The notes: a model not told the origin generated them from the sequence alone. DNA of 40,709 bases from Hyphomicrobiales bacterium (GCA_027487245.1 JAIYDY010000084.1:1-40709), one strand, 5' to 3'. Numbered from the stretch's first letter, positions 16,743 to 25,531 are shown. Numbers and translations: made by a program.

Positions 16743-17717
16743 TCAGGCGGTTATCCGGCGCGCCTCGGCGCTGTCGCGGTCCATCTGGGCCACCAGCGCC
16801 GCCATGTCGGCAAACTTCTCCTCGGGCCTGATCCAGCCGACGAACTCGACATCAAGCGTCTGCCCGTAAAGATCACCGGCAAAGTCGAATACGAAGCTTT
16901 CGAGCCGCGGTGCGCCATCATCGAAGGTGGGGCGGCGTCCGAAGCTGGCAACGGCTGGCCGCCAGATGCCGTCGATGCGCAGGCGCACGGCATAGATGCC
17001 ATGCCGGAGCTGGTTGTCGGGCGACAGCACCATGTTGGCAGTGGGATAGCCCAGCAGGCGGCCGCGCTTGTCACCATGCACCACCTCGCCCCTGAGCTGC
17101 CAGCGATGACCCAGCAGGCTGTTGGCCAGCGCGACATCCCCCGCTGCCAGCGCGTTGCGAATGCGCGACGACGAGACGGCGATCCCGTCGGCATCGACCA
17201 CCGGGGGCACCACGAGCATGACACGGCCCGAGGCTTCGAGCACGCGGCGCAGCAGCGCGACATCGCCCTCGCGGCCGCGCCCGAAGGCGAAGTCAGCGCC
17301 AACCGCGACACCGGCGACATCAAGCTGCCCGATCAGCAGGTCATCGATGAACCGCGCTGCGCTCTGGCTGGCGAAGGCCGCGTCGAAGGGCAGTTCCGCC
17401 ACAACCCCGCAGCCATGCTGCGCCGCAAGGTCTCGGCGCAACCCGGCCGGACTCAGGCGAAACACCGGAGCGTCCGGCCTGAAGAAGCTGCGTGGATGCG
17501 GCTCGAAGGTGATCAACCCGACCGGGCGGCCAAGGCGCGCGCCTGCCTCGGCTGCGGCAGCGAGCAGGGCCTTGTGGCCCAGATGCAGGCCATCGAAGTT
17601 GCCGATGGCGCATACCGCGCCGCGCAGGCGATCAGGCACGGCACCTTTCCCCGTCCACAGGGCAGGCGTCCGATCGTGCCCGGCGATCGCGTGAGACTGG
17701 TCGGAGCGAGACGTCAC
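16743..17717 (-). CDS. ribF: Bifunctional riboflavin kinase / FAD synthetase RibF
   Basis: RibF phosphorylates riboflavin to FMN and adenylylates FMN to FAD. The N-terminal nucleotidyltransferase domain has GNFDGLHLGH, ITFEPHPRSFF, GADFAFGRGREGD and SSSRIRNAL. The C-terminal kinase domain has GDKRGRLLGYPTANM and ASFGRRPTF. The start is uncertain: the frame is open to a GTG at 17786, but the family usually begins 20-30 residues before the GNFDG motif. I take GTG 17717 (324 residues), although neither site has a strong ribosome binding site. No FMN riboswitch is recognisable upstream. The gene is divergent from the cheY-like gene (about 250 bp) and followed by the chemoreceptor. Confidence 0.93.
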   Translation of the reverse strand: MTSRSDQSHAIAGHDRTPALWTGKGAVPDRLRGAVCAIGNFDGLHLGHKALLAAAAEAGARLGRPVGLITFEPHPRSFFRPDAPVFRLSPAGLRRDLAAQHGCGVVAELPFDAAFASQSAARFIDDLLIGQLDVAGVAVGADFAFGRGREGDVALLRRVLEASGRVMLVVPPVVDADGIAVSSSRIRNALAAGDVALANSLLGHRWQLRGEVVHGDKRGRLLGYPTANMVLSPDNQLRHGIYAVRLRIDGIWRPAVASFGRRPTFDDGAPRLESFVFDFAGDLYGQTLDVEFVGWIRPEEKFADMAALVAQMDRDSAEARRITA

Positions 17718-17966
17718 GATGGGAAAGGTCCGCGCAAGAGGAGTGTGGGCTGGGCCGGAAGGCGGGCAGGAGCAGGCGAGCACCACCCTTTCCCGGCTGC
17801 GAGGTGACGCGAAGTGGGGGCGGCGTCAAGTGCAGGCGGCGTCGGCGGGATGGGCGACTTAACCCGTTGTCAATCACCCCATGATAACCCGTCAGGCGAA
17901 TGTCCGCAGTCTGTGCGGCCCGCCTTTTCGATCCGCGACAGTGGATCACGCGTTTGACGGAGCAGT

Positions 17967-18353
17967 ATGATGGCCCTCGACACGTCCATGCCGATTCTGG
18001 TTGTCGATGATTACCAGACGATGGTCCGGATCATAAAGAACCTGCTCAAGCAGCTTGGCTTCGAGGATGTTGACGATGCGGCCGACGGAACGGCTGCGCT
18101 CGACAAGCTGAAGCAGAAGAACTACGGCCTCGTCCTCTCCGACTGGAACCTGGAGCCGATGACGGGCTACGAACTGCTGCGCCAGGTCCGCTCCGATGAC
18201 GGGCTGCGCGCCACGCCCTTCATCATGGTCACGGCCGAGTCCAAGACCGAGAACGTGATTGCGGCCAAGAAAGCCGGCGTGAACAACTACATCGTCAAGC
18301 CCTTCAACGCCCAGACCCTGAAGTCAAAAATCGAAGCTGTCTGCGGCGCCTGA
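17967..18353 (+). CDS. cheY: Single-domain CheY-like response regulator
   Basis: A stand-alone receiver of 128 residues. The acidic pocket is Asp14/Asp15 (VVDDYQTM), the phosphoacceptor is Asp59 (LVLSDWNLEPM), the switch Thr is Thr89 (MVTAES) and the conserved Lys is Lys111 (IVKPFNAQTL). There is no output domain, so it acts by protein binding, probably at the flagellar motor switch or as a phosphate sink. A second ATG at 17970 has better spacing (7 nt) from GGAG and may be the real start. The cheZ-like gene follows 28 bp later on the same strand, which strongly suggests a phosphorylation/dephosphorylation pair. No CheA is in the window. Confidence 0.93.
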   Translation: MMALDTSMPILVVDDYQTMVRIIKNLLKQLGFEDVDDAADGTAALDKLKQKNYGLVLSDWNLEPMTGYELLRQVRSDDGLRATPFIMVTAESKTENVIAAKKAGVNNYIVKPFNAQTLKSKIEAVCGA

Positions 18354-18381
18354 TCGATCCACGCCTCCGAAAGATCGGTCC

Positions 18382-18960
18382 ATGCCACATAGCGTCCTGA
18401 GGCCAGCCGCCCCTTCAGACCCCGCCGACCGCGGCGGGCCGGCGCGCGAGATCGGCACGGTCGCCGCCCGCATGGCTGAGCTGAGGACAGCGATCAGCCG
18501 CCTCGGCGTGCTCGACATCGCCGAGACCAAGCTCGGGGCCGTCCAGCTCGACATCAACGACGTGCTGGCCTCGACGCGCTCGGCGGCCGACACGATTCTG
18601 GAAGCAGCCGAAGACCTGCTCGCCGCCACGCAGACCGGCAACGATTACCGCATGCTGGTGGAGCAGCGCATGTTCGCGCTGATGGAAGCGTGCAGCTTCC
18701 AGGACCTGACCGGACAACGTCTGCAACGTGTGACCCACACGCTGCAGGCAATGGAAGAACGCCTCCGGATCTTCGCCAGCGCCGTCAAGGCCGGGCACGG
18801 CACGGCGCTGTCCGGCGAGGTCGGCCCCGTCACGGTTTTCCAGGGCGAGGTCGAGCGGCAGCGCGCAGCCTGGAACGACGCCAACATGGTGCACGGGCCG
18901 GGCGGCGCAGGAGCGATCCCGCAGGAAACGGTCGATTGGCTGTTCGCCACTACCAGTTGA
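18382..18960 (+). CDS. cheZ: CheZ-like CheY-phosphate phosphatase
   Basis: A 192-residue, mostly helical protein. The key motif is EACSFQDLTGQRLQRV at 102-117. Asp108 and Gln112 stand exactly as Asp143 and Gln147 of E. coli CheZ, the residues that position water and magnesium for attack on phospho-Asp. A variable linker leads to a C-terminal amphipathic tail (QETVDWLFATTS) that resembles the CheY-binding tail of CheZ. A helical hairpin over about 30-130 fits the CheZ four-helix dimer. Immediate adjacency to the CheY-like gene supports the call. The last 11 bp overlap, tail to tail, the stop of the HAD hydrolase gene. It is shorter than E. coli CheZ (214). Confidence 0.85.
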   Translation: MPHSVLRPAAPSDPADRGGPAREIGTVAARMAELRTAISRLGVLDIAETKLGAVQLDINDVLASTRSAADTILEAAEDLLAATQTGNDYRMLVEQRMFALMEACSFQDLTGQRLQRVTHTLQAMEERLRIFASAVKAGHGTALSGEVGPVTVFQGEVERQRAAWNDANMVHGPGGAGAIPQETVDWLFATTS

Positions 18961-19858
18961 GGCGCGGCATCACATAGTGCGGCTGGACGGCCTGCCGCGA
19001 CAGCCAGTCACGGTAGCCACCTGGCCAGGCATCGGCCCCGACATCGTGCCAGTGAATGCCGTCGAGCAGCAGGATCGAGCGCACGCCGAGCGCGGCTGCG
19101 CCGGCCACGTCGGTTCGCACCGCATCGCCGATGGCCGCCACGCGCGCCAGATTGATGGCAGCGCCGCGCACCTGTTCTGCCAGCATCAGCGCCTGCTGGT
19201 AGACAGGCAGATGCGGCTTGCCGGCATAGATCACTGCGCCGCCCCTGGCCTCGTAGGCCATTGCCAGGGCACCGGCGCAGGGAATCAGCTTCTTGCCGCG
19301 CTCGACGATGAGATCGGGGTTGCCGCAGATCATGGTCAGACCGCGCGCCGCCATCAGGTCGAGTGTGACGGCATAGTCATCCGGGGTCTGCGTCTCATCA
19401 TCGGCAAAGCCCGTGCAGATGCAGTAATCGGCGATTGCGGCATCGGTAAGCGCCACGTTCAGGCCCTGAAACAGGGTCAGATCACGTTCCGGCCCGATAT
19501 GGACGCAGGATTGCCCGGCGCGCGCCGTGATCAACTGCCGCGTGACATCGCCGGAGGTGATGATGCGATCAAAGGCCGTCGCGGGAACGCCATATGACAG
19601 CAGCTGCGGCACCACGTCCACGGAAGGACGCGGGGCGTTGGAGACCATGATCACCGTGCCGCCAGCGGCGCGGAACATCTCGAGCGCCGCGCAGGCGGCC
19701 TTGTGGGCGGTCTGGCCATTGTGGACCACGCCCCAGACATCGCAGAGCAGCACGTCGATCCCGCAGGACAGCATGTAGAAGCCGCCGACAAGCTCGGCTC
19801 GCGGCGCGGGGAGCGGTGTGGATGGCACCATGGAACTGGCCTGAGGCTGATCGGTCAT
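18950..19858 (-). CDS. TIGR01459-type HAD superfamily (class IIA) hydrolase
   Basis: A 302-residue HAD phosphatase-like protein related to NagD. Motif I is CDVWGVVHNG with nucleophile Asp40. Position +2, usually the acid/base Asp in HAD phosphatases, is Trp, which I recall as characteristic of the TIGR01459 group. Motif II is SNAPR, the Lys is in YAGKPHLPVY, and motif III is GDAVRTDVAGAAALG. The missing +2 Asp raises the question of whether it is a true phosphatase. The substrate is unknown. ATG 19858 has GGAGAG just upstream; the frame to 19909 is not needed. It converges on the cheZ-like gene with an 11-bp overlap and lies 96 bp behind the EAL gene. Confidence 0.9.
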   Translation of the reverse strand: MTDQPQASSMVPSTPLPAPRAELVGGFYMLSCGIDVLLCDVWGVVHNGQTAHKAACAALEMFRAAGGTVIMVSNAPRPSVDVVPQLLSYGVPATAFDRIITSGDVTRQLITARAGQSCVHIGPERDLTLFQGLNVALTDAAIADYCICTGFADDETQTPDDYAVTLDLMAARGLTMICGNPDLIVERGKKLIPCAGALAMAYEARGGAVIYAGKPHLPVYQQALMLAEQVRGAAINLARVAAIGDAVRTDVAGAAALGVRSILLLDGIHWHDVGADAWPGGYRDWLSRQAVQPHYVMPRLNW

Positions 19859-19954
19859 GCGCTCTCCGGAAGACATGCGGCCTGCGTTGAGTGACCGAGG
19901 CAGGCGCACACGTCAAGCCTCCGGCTCCAGCGCTGGAACTGCCCCGACGGCGGC

Positions 19955-21493
19955 TCAGGCGCGGCGCAGCACGGCGCGGAACGGAACACGCTCGCCCTGA
20001 TCAGGGGGGCGGGCCGGCCGTTGCCCGGTCGCGGCGATGGGCAGGTTCTCGACCAGCGCTTCGCGGGCGGGCGTTGCCGGCTCGGCAGCACCGGAGGCAA
20101 CGGGCTGGAAGACATCGGGCCTGACCGGGCGCGGCTGCGAAATCGCGAAGCCCTGGGCAAAGCGCACGTCGAGGTCCAACAGGTCGGCGACCTGCCGATC
20201 GGTCTCGGCGCGCTCGCCGATGAGTTCGATCCCGGCGCGGCGCAGCAATTGGGCGAGATCGCCGATGTCGATGTCGAGCCCGCTCTGGCGTTCGCCCATC
20301 TCGGCCAGCATCAGCGCCGGAGCCTTGACAAAGCAGATACCGCGATCCGCCAGGGCTGCCGGGTCGATCCTGAGGTCGCTCACCTGATCAAGCGCGAAGC
20401 GGGCACCGTTGGCCGACATCGCCCCGATGATGCCCAGCCGCGTGGGGTCCATCTGCCGGTAGATGCGCTGCGGCACCTCGATGACCAGCCGCGCGGCCTG
20501 CGAACGGAAAGTTTCAAGCACGCGGGCAATGGAGCCGAGCGCGCGCGCATCGGACCATGTGCCGCCAGAGAGATTGAGGCTGATGAAGTGATCGTGGCCC
20601 TTGGCATTGAGATGGCCGGCAATGGCGAGAACCTGCGTCAGCACCTGCGCATCAAGGCTGGCGCCCTGCCCTGACCGTTCGAGGGCGGCGATGAACTCGG
20701 ACGGCATCAACTGGGTGCCATCGGCAAGCTTCAGCCGCGCCAGCGCCTCGTAGCCGACCGTGCGGCGCATTGGCAGCGCCGCCACGGGCTGGAGATGAAC
20801 CTCGATGCCACCGGAACCGAACGCCGTCATGATTGCCGACAGGCGCGCCTCGTCGCGCTTGCGCAATTCGGCATCGACCAGCGAGGCCGGCTGCGCCACC
20901 AGCGTGCCGGACAGACCCTGCCTGCCCACTTCGCGCGGGGCTGCGGATGAGACTGAGGAGCCGGGCGAGGACGGTGATGCCGCCGCTGGGCCGGCCGGGG
21001 CCTTCTCGGCCTTGCGGGCCTCGGCATCGGCGCTGGCGAGCCGGGTCTCATGCTCCGACACGGCGTTGGCCACATCGCGCAGCACGCCGCCAAGCAGCCC
21101 GACCTCGGCGGTGAGTTCGGCCAGCGAGGCGCGGGTGGGAGCGATGTCAGCCTCGCGCAGGGGCTCGGAATCGATCCGCGACCTGAGGCCATCCAGCTTG
21201 ATCCGGGTGGCGGCCAGCCGCACATTGAGTTCGCCGACATTGGCGGCAAGACCGTCAGCCTCGCGCTTGCGGCGGGCATCCAGCACCAGCAGGGCGGACA
21301 GGCCCGACAGCCCGATCACTGCAAGCGCCACCGGCAGGGCCAGCAACGGGGGGAGGATGACGGCGAGACCACAGGCCGCTCCGATGCCCAGCAGGACGCT
21401 GAGCAGCGGCCTGCGCAAGGCCGGCTCGATGCTCGGCAGCCAGCGGCGGGCAGGCTGCGCGGCATTCTGCGCTGAATTTGGCTGGGCCGCCAT
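19955..21493 (-). CDS. Membrane-anchored protein with a degenerate EAL domain
   Basis: 512 residues: two membrane helices at about 28-50 and 51-71, a helical/coiled-coil region at 75-165, an Ala/Pro/Ser linker to about 190, and an EAL domain at about 210-460. Several EAL residues survive: Glu249 (YEALARL), Asn307 (LNLSGG), Glu339, Asp369, Lys390, Glu427 and Gln447. The usual DDFG metal site, however, reads DQVS, losing one metal-binding Asp. c-di-GMP phosphodiesterase activity is therefore doubtful; a c-di-GMP sensor or scaffold role is as likely. About 50 extra Pro/Ala-rich residues follow the EAL domain. There is no GGDEF domain. GAGG lies 7 nt before the ATG. The neighbouring chemotaxis genes make a motility/surface link plausible but unproven. 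Confidence 0.85.
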   Translation of the reverse strand: MAAQPNSAQNAAQPARRWLPSIEPALRRPLLSVLLGIGAACGLAVILPPLLALPVALAVIGLSGLSALLVLDARRKREADGLAANVGELNVRLAATRIKLDGLRSRIDSEPLREADIAPTRASLAELTAEVGLLGGVLRDVANAVSEHETRLASADAEARKAEKAPAGPAAASPSSPGSSVSSAAPREVGRQGLSGTLVAQPASLVDAELRKRDEARLSAIMTAFGSGGIEVHLQPVAALPMRRTVGYEALARLKLADGTQLMPSEFIAALERSGQGASLDAQVLTQVLAIAGHLNAKGHDHFISLNLSGGTWSDARALGSIARVLETFRSQAARLVIEVPQRIYRQMDPTRLGIIGAMSANGARFALDQVSDLRIDPAALADRGICFVKAPALMLAEMGERQSGLDIDIGDLAQLLRRAGIELIGERAETDRQVADLLDLDVRFAQGFAISQPRPVRPDVFQPVASGAAEPATPAREALVENLPIAATGQRPARPPDQGERVPFRAVLRRA

Positions 21494-21658
21494 GTCTCAA
21501 CCTCAAGATCGACAAAGTGGGGGAGCGGGCCGATCCGCGAATCACTTCGCCCAGACTACGACAGCCGGCCCATCGCGGACAGGCTCGCCAGGCTGCTTCC
21601 GCAGGAAGCGATGGCAGGGTTGACGGCAGCACAGGTTGGCTGCCACGGGCCGCGGCTA

Positions 21659-23443
21659 TCAGCCCTTGGCCAGTTCGCTGAGGCCGCCCGCTTCGAGCGC
21701 TTCGAGCAGCATGGCGCGCACGTCGCGGGCGAAGAAGGCGCGGTCGAGGAACTCGCCGGCATTGTCGCCGAACACGGGCGAGAGGCTGGCCAGTTGCCGC
21801 ATCGCGCTAAGAGCCTTGTCGCGCTGGCCGAGATCGGAGGCGGCGACGGCGCGGGCGAGCAGGGCCAGCGGGGCATCGGCCAGCTCGAGTGAGCGCAACG
21901 CCGAGCGCGCCCCGTCCGCGTCCCCAACTGCACGGGCGGAGAGAAACAGGTAGAATTCGTGCCAGACCGGCCGGACGCGGTTGACCTCGGCGGCGCGCAA
22001 CAGCAGCGGCCGCCCCTCGCGCGGGCGCCCCGCCTGCGTGAGCCGCGCGCCCAGATCAGCCAGAATATCCGTGTCGAACGGGTTGCGGCGTACGGCCTCG
22101 AAGCCGGTGCGCAACGCCTCCTCGGTGTCGCCGCTGACCGTCTGCACGGCCATCAGCGCCTGCAGGGCGCGGGCGCTTTCGGGGGCCAGCGTCACCGCGC
22201 GCTGCGCGGCGCGGCGGGACCTGTCCAGCGCCGAACCCGGCATCGGGTTGTAGCCGATGCGGTATTCGTCGAGGTGGATCATGGCGAGCAGCGCCCAGCC
22301 CGGATGATAGAGAGGGTCGTTCCTGACCGTGGTCTCAAGGCATTCGCGGACTTCGGCATGGCGCGTGCTGGACGGCTCGGACCAGTAATCATAGGTGCGG
22401 ACCACGCATTGCACCGGCCCACCGCCGATGGCGTGCGCCCTCAGATCGGCATGGATCAAACCATAGGGCTGCGCGACGCGCACGGCTGCGCCCCTGGCAA
22501 GTTCGCGGATCTGGTCGTTGCGCGCCATAGCGGTGGCTGGCACTTCAACGCTCGATGTCCAGACCACGCGACCGGTCGGGGCATACACCAGCCGCGACGA
22601 GGCCTGAAGCACCGTGTTGCTGATGAACTGGGCGGCATGCTCGAAGCGATAGGTCGGCAAGACGGTGGTCGCGGCAGGCGCGGCCTTCAGCACCGAGAAT
22701 TCATCGAAGCGGGCCAGGGCGTCCGACAACTGGTTGTCGTAGTTCAGCATTGCTGCCGACAAAGCCGGGTCCGAGCCGCTCAGGCCAACCACCAGGACCG
22801 ATGGCTGCTGGCGTATTGCCGATGTCAATTCCTCAACCGTGGTGGAGCTCTCGGGGAGCAGGTCGCGCTGCCCGTTCCAGAACAGCCCGGCGCCGACGAG
22901 CGCCACGGCCGCGACGCCCGCCAGCAGCAAGCGCGGGGCAAGCGGGCGGGCGGCGGGAAGCGGCGGTGCAGAAGCGGGCGCGGGCCCTGCCTCGCCAGGT
23001 GAGGCCGGGGCCGGCATGATGGCCGCTGCGGCAAGCGGGCCTGAAACGCCATCAAGGAGCGCGGCCTCACCAGACTGGCGGACAAATTGCGGCACATAGG
23101 AGCCGCGCGGGATCCGCACCCGGACCGGGTCGCTGGCCCCCTCACCGGCATAGTGGGCATCCAGCGCACGGCGCAGCCGGCCAGCCTCGACGCGCACGAT
23201 CGGATCGACCACCGGGTCGAAATCTCCGGGGCGACCCAGAGCCTCGACCGCGATGGTGTAGCCCTTGATCTCGCCCGGCCGACCGGCTAGCGCAGTGTTG
23301 ACAACATAGCCCAGGAAAGCCGCCAGTTGCGGGGCTGTGCGAAACGCGGGGCTCTCGACCAGCCGGGCCAGCGCGGCGCGAGCCTCTGCCTCGGAGACAT
23401 CACCGAGAATAGGCGCGAGATCGGGCCTGCTGGTCTCGTTCAC
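21659..23443 (-). CDS. ToxR/CadC-like protein: winged helix, membrane helix, TPR-rich C terminus
   Basis: 594 residues. The N-terminal part (about 20-120) ends in DPIVRVEAGRLRRALDAHY then VRVRIPRGSYVPQF. This resembles the recognition helix and wing of OmpR-type winged helices (VRRLRxKL, then RGxGY). A Pro/Ala linker leads to a single membrane helix at about 170-189. The rest (200-594) has a TolB-like beta segment (VLVVGLSGSDPALS) and Ala/Leu-rich helix pairs consistent with TPRs (about 390-560). I recognise it as a type often annotated adenylate cyclase or TPR protein in Hyphomicrobiales; no cyclase domain is present. A transmembrane one-component regulator is the inference. The start is GTG 23443 with GAGGA 5 nt upstream. 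It is divergent from the aminotransferase gene across 246 bp. Confidence 0.75.
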   Translation of the reverse strand: MNETSRPDLAPILGDVSEAEARAALARLVESPAFRTAPQLAAFLGYVVNTALAGRPGEIKGYTIAVEALGRPGDFDPVVDPIVRVEAGRLRRALDAHYAGEGASDPVRVRIPRGSYVPQFVRQSGEAALLDGVSGPLAAAAIMPAPASPGEAGPAPASAPPLPAARPLAPRLLLAGVAAVALVGAGLFWNGQRDLLPESSTTVEELTSAIRQQPSVLVVGLSGSDPALSAAMLNYDNQLSDALARFDEFSVLKAAPAATTVLPTYRFEHAAQFISNTVLQASSRLVYAPTGRVVWTSSVEVPATAMARNDQIRELARGAAVRVAQPYGLIHADLRAHAIGGGPVQCVVRTYDYWSEPSSTRHAEVRECLETTVRNDPLYHPGWALLAMIHLDEYRIGYNPMPGSALDRSRRAAQRAVTLAPESARALQALMAVQTVSGDTEEALRTGFEAVRRNPFDTDILADLGARLTQAGRPREGRPLLLRAAEVNRVRPVWHEFYLFLSARAVGDADGARSALRSLELADAPLALLARAVAASDLGQRDKALSAMRQLASLSPVFGDNAGEFLDRAFFARDVRAMLLEALEAGGLSELAKG

Positions 23444-23689
23444 GTCGGTCCTCGGTCAAGATGGATGCGACACCTTGTCGAGGGACGGCATCGCAAACCT
23501 CCGGACAAGTTAATCCAATAGGTCAGGTATGGGAACGCAAATCGTGTGCCGCAGCGGAGCCGGCGCGATCCGCATGCGCGAATGCGGGACGAGACCTGCG
23601 CTGGCAAGGTTTACTTGCGCCGCAGGATTGCTAGGCTGATGCCAGTTGCGCCGCTCCGTGGCGCGCGAGCCGCCTTCAGGAGAACCCGC

Positions 23690-25030
23690 ATGTCCCCCTC
23701 GACACCGCGCCCGGCCGAGCAGCCCAACGACCTCGAGTCGTTCTGGATGCCCTTCACCGCGAACCGCGCCTTCAAGAAGGCTCCGCGCATGATCAGCCGG
23801 GCCGAGGGCATGCATTACTACACCACCGAGGGCAAGCCGATCATGGACGGCACGGCCGGCCTGTGGTGCTGCAATGCCGGCCATGCGCGCCGGCCGATCA
23901 TCCAGGCCATCCAGGCGCAGGCCGAGGAACTCGACTATGCGCCGGCCTTCCAGTTCGGCCACCCCAAGGTGTTCGCCGCCGCAGCCCGCGTGGCCGCGCT
24001 GGCACCGGGCGATCTCGACCATGTGTTCTTCGCAGGCTCGGGCTCGGAGGCGGTCGACACGGCGCTGAAGATCGCCATCGCCTACTGGAATGTCACCGGC
24101 AAGGGCTCCAAGACCCGGCTGATCGGGCGCGAACGCGGCTACCATGGCGTCGGCTTCGGCGGCATCTCGGTCGGCGGCATCGTCAGCAACCGCAAGTTCT
24201 TTGGTTCCTTGCTGGCCGGCGTCGACCACATGCCGACCACCTACAACCGCGAGAAGCAGGCCTTCTCGAAGGGCGAGCCCGAATGGGGCGGGCACCTGGC
24301 GGACGAGCTCGAACGCATCGTCACGCTGCATGACGCATCGACCGTGGCCGCCGTGATCGTGGAGCCGATGGCCGGCTCGACCGGGGTGCTGCCACCGCCC
24401 GTGGGCTATCTCAAGAAGCTGCGCGAGATCTGCACGAAGCATGGCATCCTGCTGATCTTCGACGAGGTGATCTCGGGCTTCGGCCGCCTCGGGTATGCCT
24501 TCGCCGCCGAGCGCTATGGCGTCATTCCGGACATGATCTGCTTTGCCAAGGGCGTCACCTCCGGTGCCGTGCCGATGGGCGGGGTACTGGTGCGCAAGGG
24601 CATCTACGACGCCTTCATGAACGGCCCCGACCACGCGATCGAGCTGTTCCACGGCTACACCTATTCGGGACACCCGCTGGCCGCCGCCGCCGCGCTGGCT
24701 GCGCTCGACATCTACCGCGAGGAAGGCCTGTTCGAGCGCACGCGCGACCTCGAACCGCTCTGGGCCGAGGCCATCATGAGCCTGAAGGGGGAGCCCAACG
24801 TGGTCGACATCCGCACGCTCGGGCTGGTGGCCGGCATCGACCTGATCCCCCATGCGGACGGCCCCACCAAGCGCGGCTTCGCCGCGATGGACCACGCCTT
24901 CCACAACGAGGGCCTGATGCTGCGCTACACCGGCGACACGCTGGCCCTGACCCCGCCCCTGATCATCACCGAAAGCCAGATCGACGAACTGGTCGAGAAG
25001 GTGAGGCGGACGATCAGGGCGGTGGCGTGA
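23690..25030 (+). CDS. Class III (omega) aminotransferase, probably amine/beta-alanine:pyruvate type
   Basis: A 446-residue PLP-dependent enzyme. The PLP lysine is Lys287 in FAKGVTSGAVPMGG, preceded by LIFDEVISGFGRLG. GSGSEAVDTALK binds the cofactor phosphate, and RERGYHGVGFGG and FHGYTYSGHPLA are typical of omega-amino acid:pyruvate aminotransferases. LESFWMPFTANRAFKKAPRM at the N terminus matches that subgroup. The exact amine donor (beta-alanine, taurine, putrescine or another amine) cannot be read from sequence. The ATG at 23690 has AGGAGA 7 nt upstream; the longer frame from 23546 is not needed. It stands alone, divergent from the winged-helix/TPR regulator, which could control it. Confidence 0.9.
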   Translation: MSPSTPRPAEQPNDLESFWMPFTANRAFKKAPRMISRAEGMHYYTTEGKPIMDGTAGLWCCNAGHARRPIIQAIQAQAEELDYAPAFQFGHPKVFAAAARVAALAPGDLDHVFFAGSGSEAVDTALKIAIAYWNVTGKGSKTRLIGRERGYHGVGFGGISVGGIVSNRKFFGSLLAGVDHMPTTYNREKQAFSKGEPEWGGHLADELERIVTLHDASTVAAVIVEPMAGSTGVLPPPVGYLKKLREICTKHGILLIFDEVISGFGRLGYAFAAERYGVIPDMICFAKGVTSGAVPMGGVLVRKGIYDAFMNGPDHAIELFHGYTYSGHPLAAAAALAALDIYREEGLFERTRDLEPLWAEAIMSLKGEPNVVDIRTLGLVAGIDLIPHADGPTKRGFAAMDHAFHNEGLMLRYTGDTLALTPPLIITESQIDELVEKVRRTIRAVA

Positions 25031-25145
25031 GGGGTGGTCGTGCAATAAAGCCGCAGTCTGATCCTTCGCCCGTGTTTCGCGCCTGATTTCTGCACCGAGA
25101 AAATGCCGCGATTTCAAATGGGGGAGCGTGTTGCACAAATCTTGA

Positions 25146-25160
25146 GCTGTGCGACACAGC
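25146..25160 (-). terminator. Small hairpin after the SnoaL-like gene
   Basis: GCTGTG-CGA-CACAGC forms a perfect 6-bp stem with a 3-nt loop just past the minus-strand stop at 25163. The following minus-strand sequence TCAAGATTT is only mildly U-rich. A weak terminator candidate. Confidence 0.35.
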
Positions 25161-25162
25161 CG

Positions 25163-25531
25163 TCATTCAATCGGCAAACTATGCAGCTTGAGAAAAGACA
25201 ACTTGTCCCAATAACCGCGCTGAAAGGCTATGCGATCATTACTGATTGTGAAGAAGCCGCAACCTCGCAAACCTAATGGGTCTTTCCACTCCAAGATGGC
25301 GACTTCCCCTGCTTCGTGAATTCTCTCTGGGATGCAGACCATTTTGGCCAATGAGAACTCCCGTTGGAACTCCGCCCTTATCGCTTCTTTTCCGACTACG
25401 GGCTGAGTGACAACCTGATGGTTGATAGCGTCATCGTGGTAAAGGCTGGCGATGGCGTCCGCATCTCCGGCATTGAAGCGGCGCACCCACTCTTCAAGAA
25501 CTTCGCGCGGTGTCATCGAAACGGTTCCCAT
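25163..25531 (-). CDS. SnoaL-like / NTF2-like protein
   Basis: A 122-residue single-domain protein. VLEEWVRRFNAGDADAIASLYHDDAINHQV at its start is the classic opening of SnoaL-like (nuclear transport factor 2 fold) proteins, followed by VGKEAIRAEF and a beta-rich half ending FQRGYWDKLSFLK. This cone-shaped fold is used by isomerases, hydrolases and accessory proteins; no specific activity can be given. The gene has about 50% GC against about two thirds in its neighbours and uses A/T-ending codons, suggesting recent acquisition. ATG 25531 has only a weak ribosome site (GAAACAGC); ATG 25516 is possible. No same-strand partner is close. Confidence 0.8.
   Translation of the reverse strand: MGTVSMTPREVLEEWVRRFNAGDADAIASLYHDDAINHQVVTQPVVGKEAIRAEFQREFSLAKMVCIPERIHEAGEVAILEWKDPLGLRGCGFFTISNDRIAFQRGYWDKLSFLKLHSLPIE

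Noticed and set aside
17718..17966. Possible FMN riboswitch upstream of ribF
   Set aside because: None of the conserved RFN-element sequence is recognisable, and ribF of this type is often not riboswitch-controlled.
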